A stretch of DNA of 46,270 bases, taken from positions 1 to 46,270 of the forward strand of contig MKTV01000029.1 in the NCBI GenBank assembly GCA_001898425.1, written 5' to 3'. A program made the position numbers and the translations under genes. Shown here piece after piece: positions 35,362-43,079 of the stretch. The notes under the pieces were generated by a model, which saw only the letters and a list, made by a program, of their open reading frames with translations, searched no databases and was not told the DNA's origin. The DNA is from Rhodospirillales bacterium 69-11. GTDB lineage: Bacteria > Pseudomonadota > Alphaproteobacteria > Acetobacterales > Acetobacteraceae. Position 1 is the first letter of the stretch. Each line of letters starts with the position of its first letter.

Positions 35362-36821
35362 GCGCGCACTATCGCCGCACGCAGGTCGACGCGGCCGCTT
35401 GGGAAGAGGCGGCCGACGCCTTGGTTGCGGGCGAAACCACGCTGCTCAGCCTGTGGGCGGAGATCGGCTGCGTCCACATGGCGGTGCTGGACGAGACCGG
35501 CCCCGATGCCGCCGCGGGCGGAGGGAGGATCGCGATCCTCAGCCTCGACTGCCCGGACGCGTGCTTCCCCTCGGTCGGGCGCCGCCATCCGCCGGCGATC
35601 CGGCTGGAACGCGCGGTGCGCGACCTGTTCGGCCTTGTGCCCGAGGGGCTGCCGGATACCCGCCCCTGGCTGGACCATGGCCGCTGGGGGGAGGAGAGCG
35701 TGCCGGCCGCCGCCTATCCGTTCCTGCCGGTCGAGGGGGACGGGCTGCACCAGATCCCCGTCGGCCCGGTCCATGCCGGCATCATCGAGCCCGGGCATTT
35801 CCGCTTCACCTGCGATGGCGAGACGGTCGTGCGGCTGGAGGAGCGGCTGGGCTACGTGCACAAGGGCATCGACCACCTGCTGGCCGGCGCGCCGCTGCCG
35901 GCCGCGGCGCGGATCGCCGCGCGCGTGTCGGGCGACAGCACGGTCGCCTGTTCGCTGGGCTTCGCGCGGGCGGTCGAGCAGGGCCTGGACATCGCGCCGC
36001 CGCTCCGCGCGGTCTGGCTGCGCGCCGTCATGGCGGAAGTGGAGCGGCTCGCGAACCATCTCGGCGACTGGGGCGCGATCTGCAACGACGCGGCGTTCAG
36101 CCTGATGCTCGCGCATTGCGGCGTGCTGCGCGAACGGGTGCTGCGGACCGCGGCGACGTGCTTCGGGCACCGGCTGATGATGGATCGCGTGGTGCCGGGG
36201 GGCGTGGCGGTGGACCTCGACGCGGCGGGTCTCGCGGCCCTGCACGACCTGGTCGCGCTGCTGCGTGCGCGCGTGCCGCCGCTGGTGAAGCTCTACGACG
36301 ACACGGCGTCGCTGCAGGACCGCACCGTGGGCACGGGCCGCGTCAGCCCGGCGCTGGTCGCGCAGTTCGGCGCGGGCGGGTTCGTGGGCCGCGCGGCGGG
36401 ACGCGCCTTCGACGCACGGCGCGCGATCGGTGACGCGCCCTACGACGCGCTGAGCTTCGAGGTGCCGGTGCTGCAGGCGGGCGACGTCAACGCACGCGTC
36501 TGGGTGCGCATCCGCGAGATCGAGCAGAGCCTGTCGCTGCTGGAGCAGCTCCTGCGCGGCCTGCCCACCGGCCCGCTGCGCATTCCGGACGACGACCTGC
36601 CGCGCGGATCGGGCGAGGGCCTCGCGCTGGTCGAGGCGTTCCGCGGCGACCTGTTCGTATGGGTCCGCCTGGAGGCGGGCCAGGTGCGGCGCTGCCACCT
36701 GCGCGACGCGTCCTGGTTCCAATGGCCGCTGCTGGAAGCGGCAATCGAAGGCAACATCGTCGCGGACTTCCCGCTGTGCAACAAGAGTTTCAACTGTTCC
36801 TATTCGGGGCACGACCTGTGA
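35358..36821 (+). CDS. hydrogenase-4 large-subunit-like protein (NuoC/NuoD fusion) lacking [NiFe] ligands
   Basis: The 487-residue product is built like HyfG/HycE: an N-terminal NuoC-like part (1-130) joined to a NuoD/large-subunit part (LEERLGYVHKGIDHL, MAEVERLANHLGDWG, VWVRIREIEQSLSLLEQLL). Catalytic large subunits have RxCGxC after about residue 188; here the place reads RVSGDSTVACS, with Ser191 and Ser194 where the two cysteines should be. The C-terminal DPCxxC is replaced by PLCNKSFNCSYSG (Cys474 and Cys480, five residues between them). It therefore cannot hold a normal [NiFe] centre. It belongs with the energy-converting-hydrogenase-related (Ehr) proteins, whose chemistry is unknown. 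Such proteins are often mislabelled as hydrogenase expression proteins or hydrogenases. Confidence 0.9.
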   Translation: MSAHYRRTQVDAAAWEEAADALVAGETTLLSLWAEIGCVHMAVLDETGPDAAAGGGRIAILSLDCPDACFPSVGRRHPPAIRLERAVRDLFGLVPEGLPDTRPWLDHGRWGEESVPAAAYPFLPVEGDGLHQIPVGPVHAGIIEPGHFRFTCDGETVVRLEERLGYVHKGIDHLLAGAPLPAAARIAARVSGDSTVACSLGFARAVEQGLDIAPPLRAVWLRAVMAEVERLANHLGDWGAICNDAAFSLMLAHCGVLRERVLRTAATCFGHRLMMDRVVPGGVAVDLDAAGLAALHDLVALLRARVPPLVKLYDDTASLQDRTVGTGRVSPALVAQFGAGGFVGRAAGRAFDARRAIGDAPYDALSFEVPVLQAGDVNARVWVRIREIEQSLSLLEQLLRGLPTGPLRIPDDDLPRGSGEGLALVEAFRGDLFVWVRLEAGQVRRCHLRDASWFQWPLLEAAIEGNIVADFPLCNKSFNCSYSGHDL

Positions 36822-37083
36822 GAGGGGCATTGTGCCGGGGCTTGGCCCGTCCCCCTGTGTCATGGCCGGGCTTGGCCCGCCCCCCTGTGTCATGGCCGGG
36901 CGTGGCCCGGCCATCCACGACTGCTCCCGTTCCGTACCTCGAAGTCGTGGATGGCCGGCACAAGGCCGGCCATGACACGGGGACCGGCGGCGGTGCCGGG
37001 CATGACACGGGGCGCGGTGGCGGTGCCGGCCATGACACGGGCGGCCGAACCAAGCTCCGCCGCCGCACGCGGACCGCGCGCCC
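36822..37083. repeat. palindrome cluster with long inverted repeat inside the Hyf-like operon
   Basis: Copies of GTCATGGCCGGGC-TGGCCCG occur at about 36858-36880 and 36889-36915. A 33 bp arm starting TCATGGCCGGGCGTGGCCCG and ending ATCCACGACT (36890-36922) pairs with its imperfect reverse complement at 36942-36974, starting AGTCGTGGATGGCCGGCACA; about 28 of 33 positions match. Further GTGCCGGCCATGACACGGG units follow to about 37040. No gene is present, and the RNA would form a large hairpin between the large- and small-subunit genes. Confidence 0.8.
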
Positions 37084-37611
37084 ATGCTGAAGCATCTTCT
37101 CCAGGGCCTCCGCCGCCCGCTCACCGAGGCCGCGCCGGACGCCGACCCCGCTCTCGCCGACCTCGCCGCGACCCTCGACGCCACTGCCCGCCGCCGGCTT
37201 GGGCGCTCGCTCGCGATCCGCCAGGTCGATGCCGGCTCCTGCAACGGGTGCGAGCTCGAGATCCACGCGCTGAGCAACGCGCTCTACGACCTCGAGCGCT
37301 TCGGCCTGCACGTCGTCGCCTCGCCCCGGCATGCCGACGTGCTGCTGGTCACCGGGCCCGTCACGAAGAACATGCGGGAGGCGCTGGAGCGCACGTGGCG
37401 CGCGACCCCCGATCCGAAATGGGTGGTGGCGGTCGGCGATTGCGGCGCCGATGGCGGCGTGTTCAAGGGCAGCTACGCGGTCGAGGGCGGGGTCGCCGCG
37501 GCGATCCCGGTCGACCTCGTCATCCGCGGCTGCCCGCCCACGCCGACGCAGCTCCTGCAGGGGCTGCTCGCGCTGCTCACTCCGCCGGAACCGCCGCCCT
37601 CCGCCGGGTGA
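37084..37611 (+). CDS. hyfI: hydrogenase-4 small-subunit-like protein (NuoB type, one [4Fe-4S] cluster)
   Basis: The 175-residue product is homologous to HyfI/HycG/NuoB. All four cluster ligands are present: Cys53 and Cys56 in GSCNGCELE, Cys120 in VGDCGADGG, and Cys150 in RGCPPTP. The cluster nearest the active site or quinone site should therefore be intact, unlike the large-subunit ligands. The ATG at 37084 has no clear ribosome site and follows 262 bp of repeats. Its 3' end overlaps the convergent symporter gene by 35 bp. No HyfH/NuoI two-cluster ferredoxin gene follows. Confidence 0.92.
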   Translation: MLKHLLQGLRRPLTEAAPDADPALADLAATLDATARRRLGRSLAIRQVDAGSCNGCELEIHALSNALYDLERFGLHVVASPRHADVLLVTGPVTKNMREALERTWRATPDPKWVVAVGDCGADGGVFKGSYAVEGGVAAAIPVDLVIRGCPPTPTQLLQGLLALLTPPEPPPSAG

Positions 37612-39037
37612 CCGCGCTCACCACCGTGAGCGCCACCAGGTTCAGCACCAGTGCGATGATGCCGATGTTGAGGTCGCGCACGCCCTCGGGCCAGGTCGGG
37701 AACAAGGTCGCGAAGCTGGTGTGCGTGAGCGAGGTCGCGGCCACTGTCGCCACGCCCACGCAGATGCCGGCGATCGCGCCCTCGCGCGTCACCGGGTTGT
37801 GCGGCAGCAGGCTCGCCACCAGGCAGGGGAAGAGCTGCGTGACGAAGGCGTAGCCCATCAGCAGCAGCGCGACGATCGTCGTCCCGCCGCTCAGCGTGAA
37901 CCACACCGCGACCAGCGCCACGACCGGAACCAGGCCGCGGGCGAGGTTCGTCACCGTCCGATCCTCGGCATCCGGCCGGAACGCGCGATACAGGTTGTTC
38001 GCGAGCAACGTCGCCGACGACATCAGGATCATCGAGCCCGGCACCAGCGCGGTCAGCACGCCGGCCGCGCCGATCACGCCGATGAACCACGGGTCGAAAT
38101 GCTGCAGCGACAGGCGGAACAGCGCGAGGTCGATGTCGCCGCCGGTCAGCCCCGGGACCTTCAGGATCGCCGCGAACCCCACGAAGAACACGAACAGCAG
38201 GATGAGCTGGTACAGCGGCAGCAGCGCCGCGTTGCGGCGGAACGCGCGCTCCTCCTTCGCGGTGTAGAGCGAGCCGAACGTGTGCGGCCAGCAGTAGAAT
38301 CCGAGCCCGGTCAGCAGTACGGTGGAGTCGAACCAGGCGATGCTCTCGCCGGTGGGACGCAGCGCGAGAAAGCCGGGCTTGGCGGCCTCGATCGCGGTGA
38401 ACATGGCCGTGTAGCCGCCATATTCCTTCAGCGGCAGGTAGATGCCGAGGAACAGCACCACGGCGAGGATCAGCGTGTCCTTCACCACCGCCGTCCAGGC
38501 GGAGCCGTGCACGCCGGAGACCATCACATAGGCGGTCACCACCGCGGCGCCAATCCAGATCGCCGGCGTGGAGCCGATCGAACCGTAGGATGCGGTCGCG
38601 ACGATGATGCCGAGGCCCTTCAGCTGCAGCACGAGATAGGGGATCAGCGCGACGATCCCGACCACTGCCACCAGCACGCCCAGCGCGGAGCTGTCGTATT
38701 TGCGCGCGAAGAAATCGGGCTGGGAGATCAGCCGGTGCTGCTTGGCGTAGCGCCAGATCGGCGGCAGCAGCCAGTAGGAGATGATGTAGGCGAGGCAGCC
38801 GTAGCTCAGGATGTAGAAGGCGGGACCGCCATGGCCGTAGGCGTAGCCGGAGCCGCCGAGGAAGGTGAAGGTCGTGTAGATCTCGCCCGCCATCAGCACG
38901 AAGACCAGGATTGTGCCGAAGCCGCGGCCGCCGACGCTCCACTGCTCGAGGTCCATGTCCTTGCCGCGGCGCGCCCTGAGGCCGAGGAGCAGGGCGCCGA
39001 GGGCGGTGAGGGCGATGATGAGGAGGGCGGCGTTCAT
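37577..39037 (-). CDS. sodium:solute symporter (SSS family, monocarboxylate-transporter-like)
   Basis: The 486-residue product has about 13 hydrophobic helices. Family features include SVGGRGFGTILVFVLMAGEIYTTFTFLG near the N-terminus, IPYLVLQLKGLGIIV, MVSGVHGSAWTAVVKDTLIL, and LVPGSMILMSSATLLANNLYR with the Ser/Thr-rich sodium-site helix. The sequence resembles MctP-like permeases for short monocarboxylates, and the substrate is inferred from that alone. It is translationally coupled (ATGA) to the small DUF3311 gene, a common pairing. It is convergent with hyfI and overlaps its end. Confidence 0.92.
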   Translation of the reverse strand: MNAALLIIALTALGALLLGLRARRGKDMDLEQWSVGGRGFGTILVFVLMAGEIYTTFTFLGGSGYAYGHGGPAFYILSYGCLAYIISYWLLPPIWRYAKQHRLISQPDFFARKYDSSALGVLVAVVGIVALIPYLVLQLKGLGIIVATASYGSIGSTPAIWIGAAVVTAYVMVSGVHGSAWTAVVKDTLILAVVLFLGIYLPLKEYGGYTAMFTAIEAAKPGFLALRPTGESIAWFDSTVLLTGLGFYCWPHTFGSLYTAKEERAFRRNAALLPLYQLILLFVFFVGFAAILKVPGLTGGDIDLALFRLSLQHFDPWFIGVIGAAGVLTALVPGSMILMSSATLLANNLYRAFRPDAEDRTVTNLARGLVPVVALVAVWFTLSGGTTIVALLLMGYAFVTQLFPCLVASLLPHNPVTREGAIAGICVGVATVAATSLTHTSFATLFPTWPEGVRDLNIGIIALVLNLVALTVVSAVTRRRAAVPAE

Positions 39038-39246
39038 CGGGGCGTCCGCCGCGCGGGCTCATCCGCGTTCGCCGGGTCGCATTGGTAGATGATCGTCATG
39101 ATGGCCGCCGTCAGCAGGATCCACAGCACGATCCATGCGAGCAGCAGCGGCATGCCGAACACCAGCGGCGTCACGCGATTGAAGAAGAACACGCCGCCCA
39201 GCAGCCCCAGGAAGGGGAGGGCGGCCAGATACCTGACCCACGCCAT
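39034..39246 (-). CDS. DUF3311 family small membrane protein
   Basis: The 70-residue product has two transmembrane helices: YLAALPFLGLLGGVFFF, the linker NRVTPLVFGMP, then LLLAWIVLWILLTAAIMTIIY. Size, layout and position directly before an SSS symporter match DUF3311, which is thought to be an accessory subunit of these transporters. The ATG at 39246 begins MAWVRYLAALP; earlier in-frame codons lead into unrelated sequence. It is divergent from the molybdoenzyme gene across 203 bp. Confidence 0.88.
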   Translation of the reverse strand: MAWVRYLAALPFLGLLGGVFFFNRVTPLVFGMPLLLAWIVLWILLTAAIMTIIYQCDPANADEPARRTPR

Positions 39247-39449
39247 TTTCGTTCTGCCACTCTCGTCCGGTGTCGTTCGACACGTTCCAGGTTCACGCCC
39301 GGTCGGTGGCCGCACGCCGCGGCGGACGAGGCATTTGCCGCCGCGCCGCCGACCCCCGATCCGACCGGCAACGCGCGGATGCGGGCAGAGTTGCCGAACG
39401 GGCACATCGGAACTTGCGAGTGACGCTGCGGTGCAACACTCTGGGTGGC

Positions 39450-41770
39450 ATGAACGACCTCGACCCGACCGATCTCCGCCGGATGGACCTTCGCCAGAAC
39501 GCCTCGCACTGGGGGGCATTCACCGCCGCGGTCCGGGAGGGCCGCATCACCGACATCCGGCCGTTCGCGGCCGATCCCGACCCGTCGCCGATCATCTACG
39601 GCACGGCCGAGGCGGTGCATGGCCGCCTGCGCATCGATCGCCCTCATGTCCGCAAGGGCTGGCTGGAGGGCGATCGCGCCGGCGGCACGCTGCGTGCGCG
39701 GGAGCCGTTCGTGCCGGTGGACTGGGACACGGCGACGCGGCTGGTGGCGGGCGAGCTCACCCGCGTGCGCGACGGGTTCGGACCGGCCAGCATCTATGGC
39801 GGGTCCTACGGCTGGTCCTCGGCCGGGCGGTTCCACCACGCCAAGACGCAGCTCCAGCGCATGCTGGCGGTCGCGGGCGGGTTCACCACCAGCCTCATGA
39901 GCTACTCCTACGCAGCCGGCCAGGCGATCATGCCCCACATCCTGGGTGACATGAGCAGCGTGGTCGGGCCGGTGACCGATTGGCGCGCCATCGCCCGCAT
40001 GCGCGGGTGATGCTGTGCTTCGGCGGCGTCCCGCTGCGCAACGGTCAGATCATCAATGGCGGCGGCGGCGAGCACGACATGGGTCCGTGGCTGCGCCATG
40101 CCGCCAAGGCGGGCGTGCGGCTGATCAACATCTCGCCCGTGAAGGCGGACATGCCGGAGGACGTGCCGGCCGAGTGGATCCCGATCCGGCCCACCACCGA
40201 TACCGCGCTGATGCTGGCGCTCGCCCATGTGCTGATCACCGAGGACCGGGTCGACCACGCGTTCCTCGACCGCTGCACCAGCGGCTACGACCGGTTGCGC
40301 GCCTATGTGCTGGGCGAGACCGACGGCACGCCCAAGACACCCGACTGGGCGGCGGCCGAGACCGGCATCCCGGTCGATCGGATCGTGACGCTGGCGCGGG
40401 AGGTCGCGGGCGCGCCCACCATGCTGACCGCCGCCTGGTCCTTGCAGCGCGCGGAGTATGGGGAGCAGCCGTTCTGGATGCTGGCGGCGCTCGCGGCTCT
40501 GCTGGGCAGCATCGGCAAGCCGGGCCTGGGCGTGGGGTTCGGCCACGGCTCGATCGCCGGCATGGGCACGATCCGGGGCGACTTCCCGACCGTCGGCATG
40601 TCGGCCTTTCCGAACCGCGCCAACAGCATCATCCCGGTCGCCCGCATCACCGACATGCTGGAGAACCCCGGCGCCGAGTACGACTACAACGGCCGCCGGC
40701 TGCGCTATCCCGACACGCGGCTGATCTACTGGGCGGGCGGCAATCCGTTCCACCACCACCAGGATCTCAACCGGTTCCGCCGCGCCTGGGCACGCGCGGA
40801 GACGATCGTGGTGCACGAGCCGCGGTGGACCTCCGCCGCGCGCCATGCGGATATCGTGCTGCCCGCCACCACGACGCTGGAGCGCGACGACATCGCCTCC
40901 TCCGCGCGGGACCGGTTCGTGCTGGCGATGAAGCAGGTCGTGCCGCCGCAGGGCCAGGCGCGCGACGACTATGCGATCTGCGCCGACATCCTGGATGCGA
41001 TGGGCTTGCGCGAGCGTTTCACCGAACAGCGTGACGTCGATGCCTGGCTGCGCTTCCTCTACGGCCGCTGGCACGACCAGATGGGCAGGATCGGCCACCC
41101 CGTGCCGGATTTCGACGCGTTCTGGGCGGAGGGACGGGTCGAGCTGCCGGAGCGGGCGGACGACGTCGTGCCGCTCGCCGAGTTCGTGCGCGACCCGGAG
41201 CGCCACCGGCTCAACACCGGCAGCGGCCGGATCGAGCTGTTCTCCGAGACGATCGCCGGCTTCGGCTACGACGATTGTCCGGGCCACCCGACCTGGTTCA
41301 CGCCCCGCGAGTATCTGGGCGCCCCGCGCGCGGCGCAGTACCCGCTGCACCTGCTGACGGCGCAGCCCGCGACTCGGCTGCACAGCCAGATGGACGCGGT
41401 GGGCGTGAGCCGCGACAGTAAGGTCCGGGGCCGCGAGCCGATCTGGCTGCATGCGGACGACGCCGCCGCGCGCGGCCTGGCCGACGGTGACGTCGTGCGG
41501 GTGTTCAACGATCGCGGCGCCTGCCTCGCCGGCGTCCGGCTGACCCGGGACCAGTTGCCGGGCGTGGCCGTGCTGCCGACCGGCGCCTGGTACGACCCGC
41601 AGGACGCGCTGTGCGTGCACGGCAATCCGAACGTGCTGACGCAGGATATCGGCACCTCGAAGCTGGGGCAGGGACCCGTGGCGCAGAGCTGCCTCGTCGA
41701 GGTCGAGCGGTTCGACGGTCCGTTGCCGCAGGTGACGGTGCACGCACCACCCGCGACCACGGAGGGATGA
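39450..41770 (+). pseudogene. BisC/DMSO-reductase-family molybdopterin oxidoreductase, frameshifted
   Basis: The two parts together would give a normal-length (about 773 residues) cluster-free reductase of the BisC/TorA/DorA type, which reduces S- or N-oxides using a bis-MGD cofactor. The first part (39450-40010) begins MNDLDPTDLRRMDLR and contains YGGSYGWSSAGRFHH, which has the molybdenum-ligand serine. It ends at TGA after DWRAIARMRG. The second part (readable from 39980 to 41770) continues with HARVMLCFGGVPLRNGQI in a frame one base off. Motifs after the break are intact (WAGGNPFHHHQDLNRFRRAW, PATTTLERDDI, LTAQPATRLHSQMD). There is no twin-arginine signal or Fe-S motif at the start. One missing base near 40000 explains it: either a real mutation or a sequencing error. 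Confidence 0.85.
39990..40012 (+). other. frameshift site in the molybdoenzyme gene
   Basis: The expected protein runs ...DWRAIA-x-HARVMLCFGG. The bases between the GCC of IA and the CAT of H are only CG, so one base is missing. The run GCGCCATCGCCCGCATGCGC is GC-rich and self-complementary, the kind of stretch that causes sequencing or replication slips. No X-XXY-YYZ slippery heptamer is visible, so programmed frameshifting is unlikely. Confidence 0.75.
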
Positions 41771-42525
41771 TGGCCGCGCCCCTGCTCTCGGTCCGCAATC
41801 TCGCGGTCCGCTACGGCGATCTGGTCGGTCTGGCGGACGTCACGCTCGCCGTGCCGGCGGGGTCGGTGGTGGCGCTGCTGGGGTCGAACGGTGCCGGCAA
41901 GACCACGACGCTGAACGCGATCGCCGGGTTGGTGCCGACGGCGGGCGGCCAGGTCACGTGGGACGGTGCGGACATCACCGGCCAGCCCGCCTATGCGGTG
42001 GTGGGACGCGGGCTGGCGCTCGCGCCCGAGGGATGGCGCCTCTTCGTGCAGCAGACCGTCGAGCAGAACCTGCGGCTGGGGGCCACGGTGCTGCGCGACG
42101 GGTCCCGCGTGCCGGCGCTGCTGGAGCGGGTGTTCGCGCTGTTTCCCCGGCTGAAGGAGCGGCGGCGGCAGCGGGCGGGCACCTTGTCGGGCGGGGAGCG
42201 GCAGATGCTGGCCATGGGGCGCGCGCTGATGAGCGACCCGAAGCTGCTGATGCTGGACGAACCGAGCCTGGGGCTGGCGCCGGCGGTGGTGGAGGCGATG
42301 TATGAGACGCTGGGCCGGCTGCGGCGGGAGGGACTGACCCTGCTGCTCGCCGAACAGGCAGTGGAGCTGGCGCTGGAGGTCGCGGACTACGCCTACGTGC
42401 TGCAGACCGGACGGACGGTGCTGGAGGGCAAGGCGTCCGACCTGGCGGACGATGCGGACGTGCAGCGGATCTATCTCGGGCTGGAGACGTCCGGCGCAGA
42501 GGGGGCGACCTCCGGGGTTCCGTGA
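41770..42525 (+). CDS. branched-chain amino acid-type ABC transporter ATPase (LivF-like)
   Basis: The 251-residue product has Walker A GSNGAGKT (38-45), signature LSGGERQ (139-145), Walker B LLMLDEPS (159-166), and the LivF-typical GLALAPEGWRLF, where LivG differs. It should power import of branched-chain amino acids or similar amides, but no LivG, LivH, LivM or binding protein gene is adjacent in the window. An ATG at 41767 overlaps the molybdoenzyme stop and is the alternative start. The one at 41770 has better spacing (four bases) from GGAGG. Confidence 0.92.
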   Translation: MAAPLLSVRNLAVRYGDLVGLADVTLAVPAGSVVALLGSNGAGKTTTLNAIAGLVPTAGGQVTWDGADITGQPAYAVVGRGLALAPEGWRLFVQQTVEQNLRLGATVLRDGSRVPALLERVFALFPRLKERRRQRAGTLSGGERQMLAMGRALMSDPKLLMLDEPSLGLAPAVVEAMYETLGRLRREGLTLLLAEQAVELALEVADYAYVLQTGRTVLEGKASDLADDADVQRIYLGLETSGAEGATSGVP

Positions 42526-42578
42526 TTCGTCGTGGCATGATCCGTCATGGCATGATCCGTCATGGCATGATCCGTGTT
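42524..42578. repeat. 15 bp tandem repeat (about 3.7 units)
   Basis: GATTCGTCGTGGCAT, then GATCCGTCATGGCAT twice, then GATCCGTGTT. The array begins at the last bases of the LivF-like gene. Confidence 0.85.
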
Positions 42579-42610
42579 ACGAAATCCGTCATGGCGGCGC
42601 CCCCTATGGG

Positions 42611-43056
42611 ACGCGCACGTCATGGCCGGGCTTGACCCGGCCACCCCCACCGGCACGGCGCGGCGACGGCGCTCCCAACCCGGGACGGCGCCCCCGATGG
42701 GACGCGCACGTCATGGCCGGGCTTAACCCGGCCACCCCCACTGGCACGACGCAGTGAGGCTCGCTGGACCGAACCCGGCCTCGCAGCAGTGCCTAGGGAC
42801 GCGTGGCTGGACAGGTGCCGGTGGGGGTGGCCGGGTCAAGCCCGGCCATGACGAAAAGGGGAGAGCCGGGGCGAGCCTGGCCATGACGGTGCGGCTGGGG
42901 AGAGCCGGGTCGACCCCGGCCATGATGTGAGCGATGACGGTGCGGCTAGGGTGGCCGGGTCAAGCCCGGCCATGACGAAGGGGGAGAGCCGGGATGAGCC
43001 CGGCCATCACGTGGACCATGACGAAGCGGGGAACCGGGTCGACCCCGGCCACCACG
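42611..43056. repeat. array of GGCCGGG-type palindromes in both orientations
   Basis: Forward copies of ACGCGCACGTCATGGCCGGG, then CTTGACCCGGCCACCCCCAC, lie at 42611-42656 and 42701-42748. Inverted copies (GGCCGGGTCAAGCCCGGCCA then TGACG) lie at about 42828-42853, 42862-42888, 42901-42925, 42952-42977, 42985-43010 and 43031-43053. Forward copies precede inverted ones, so the array is roughly a large inverted repeat. No gene is visible between 42526 and 43079. Confidence 0.85.
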
Positions 43057-43079
43057 AAGAGCGGTGCCGCTCACGCTCC

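Noticed and set aside
30274-37611. Functional group-4 [NiFe] hydrogenase or formate hydrogenlyase
   Set aside because: The large subunit lacks both cysteine pairs that bind nickel and iron, and no formate dehydrogenase or hyp genes lie nearby.
39980-40012. Programmed -1 frameshift in the molybdoenzyme gene
   Set aside because: There is no slippery heptamer, and this enzyme family is not known to use frameshifting; a one-base deletion or sequencing error is simpler.
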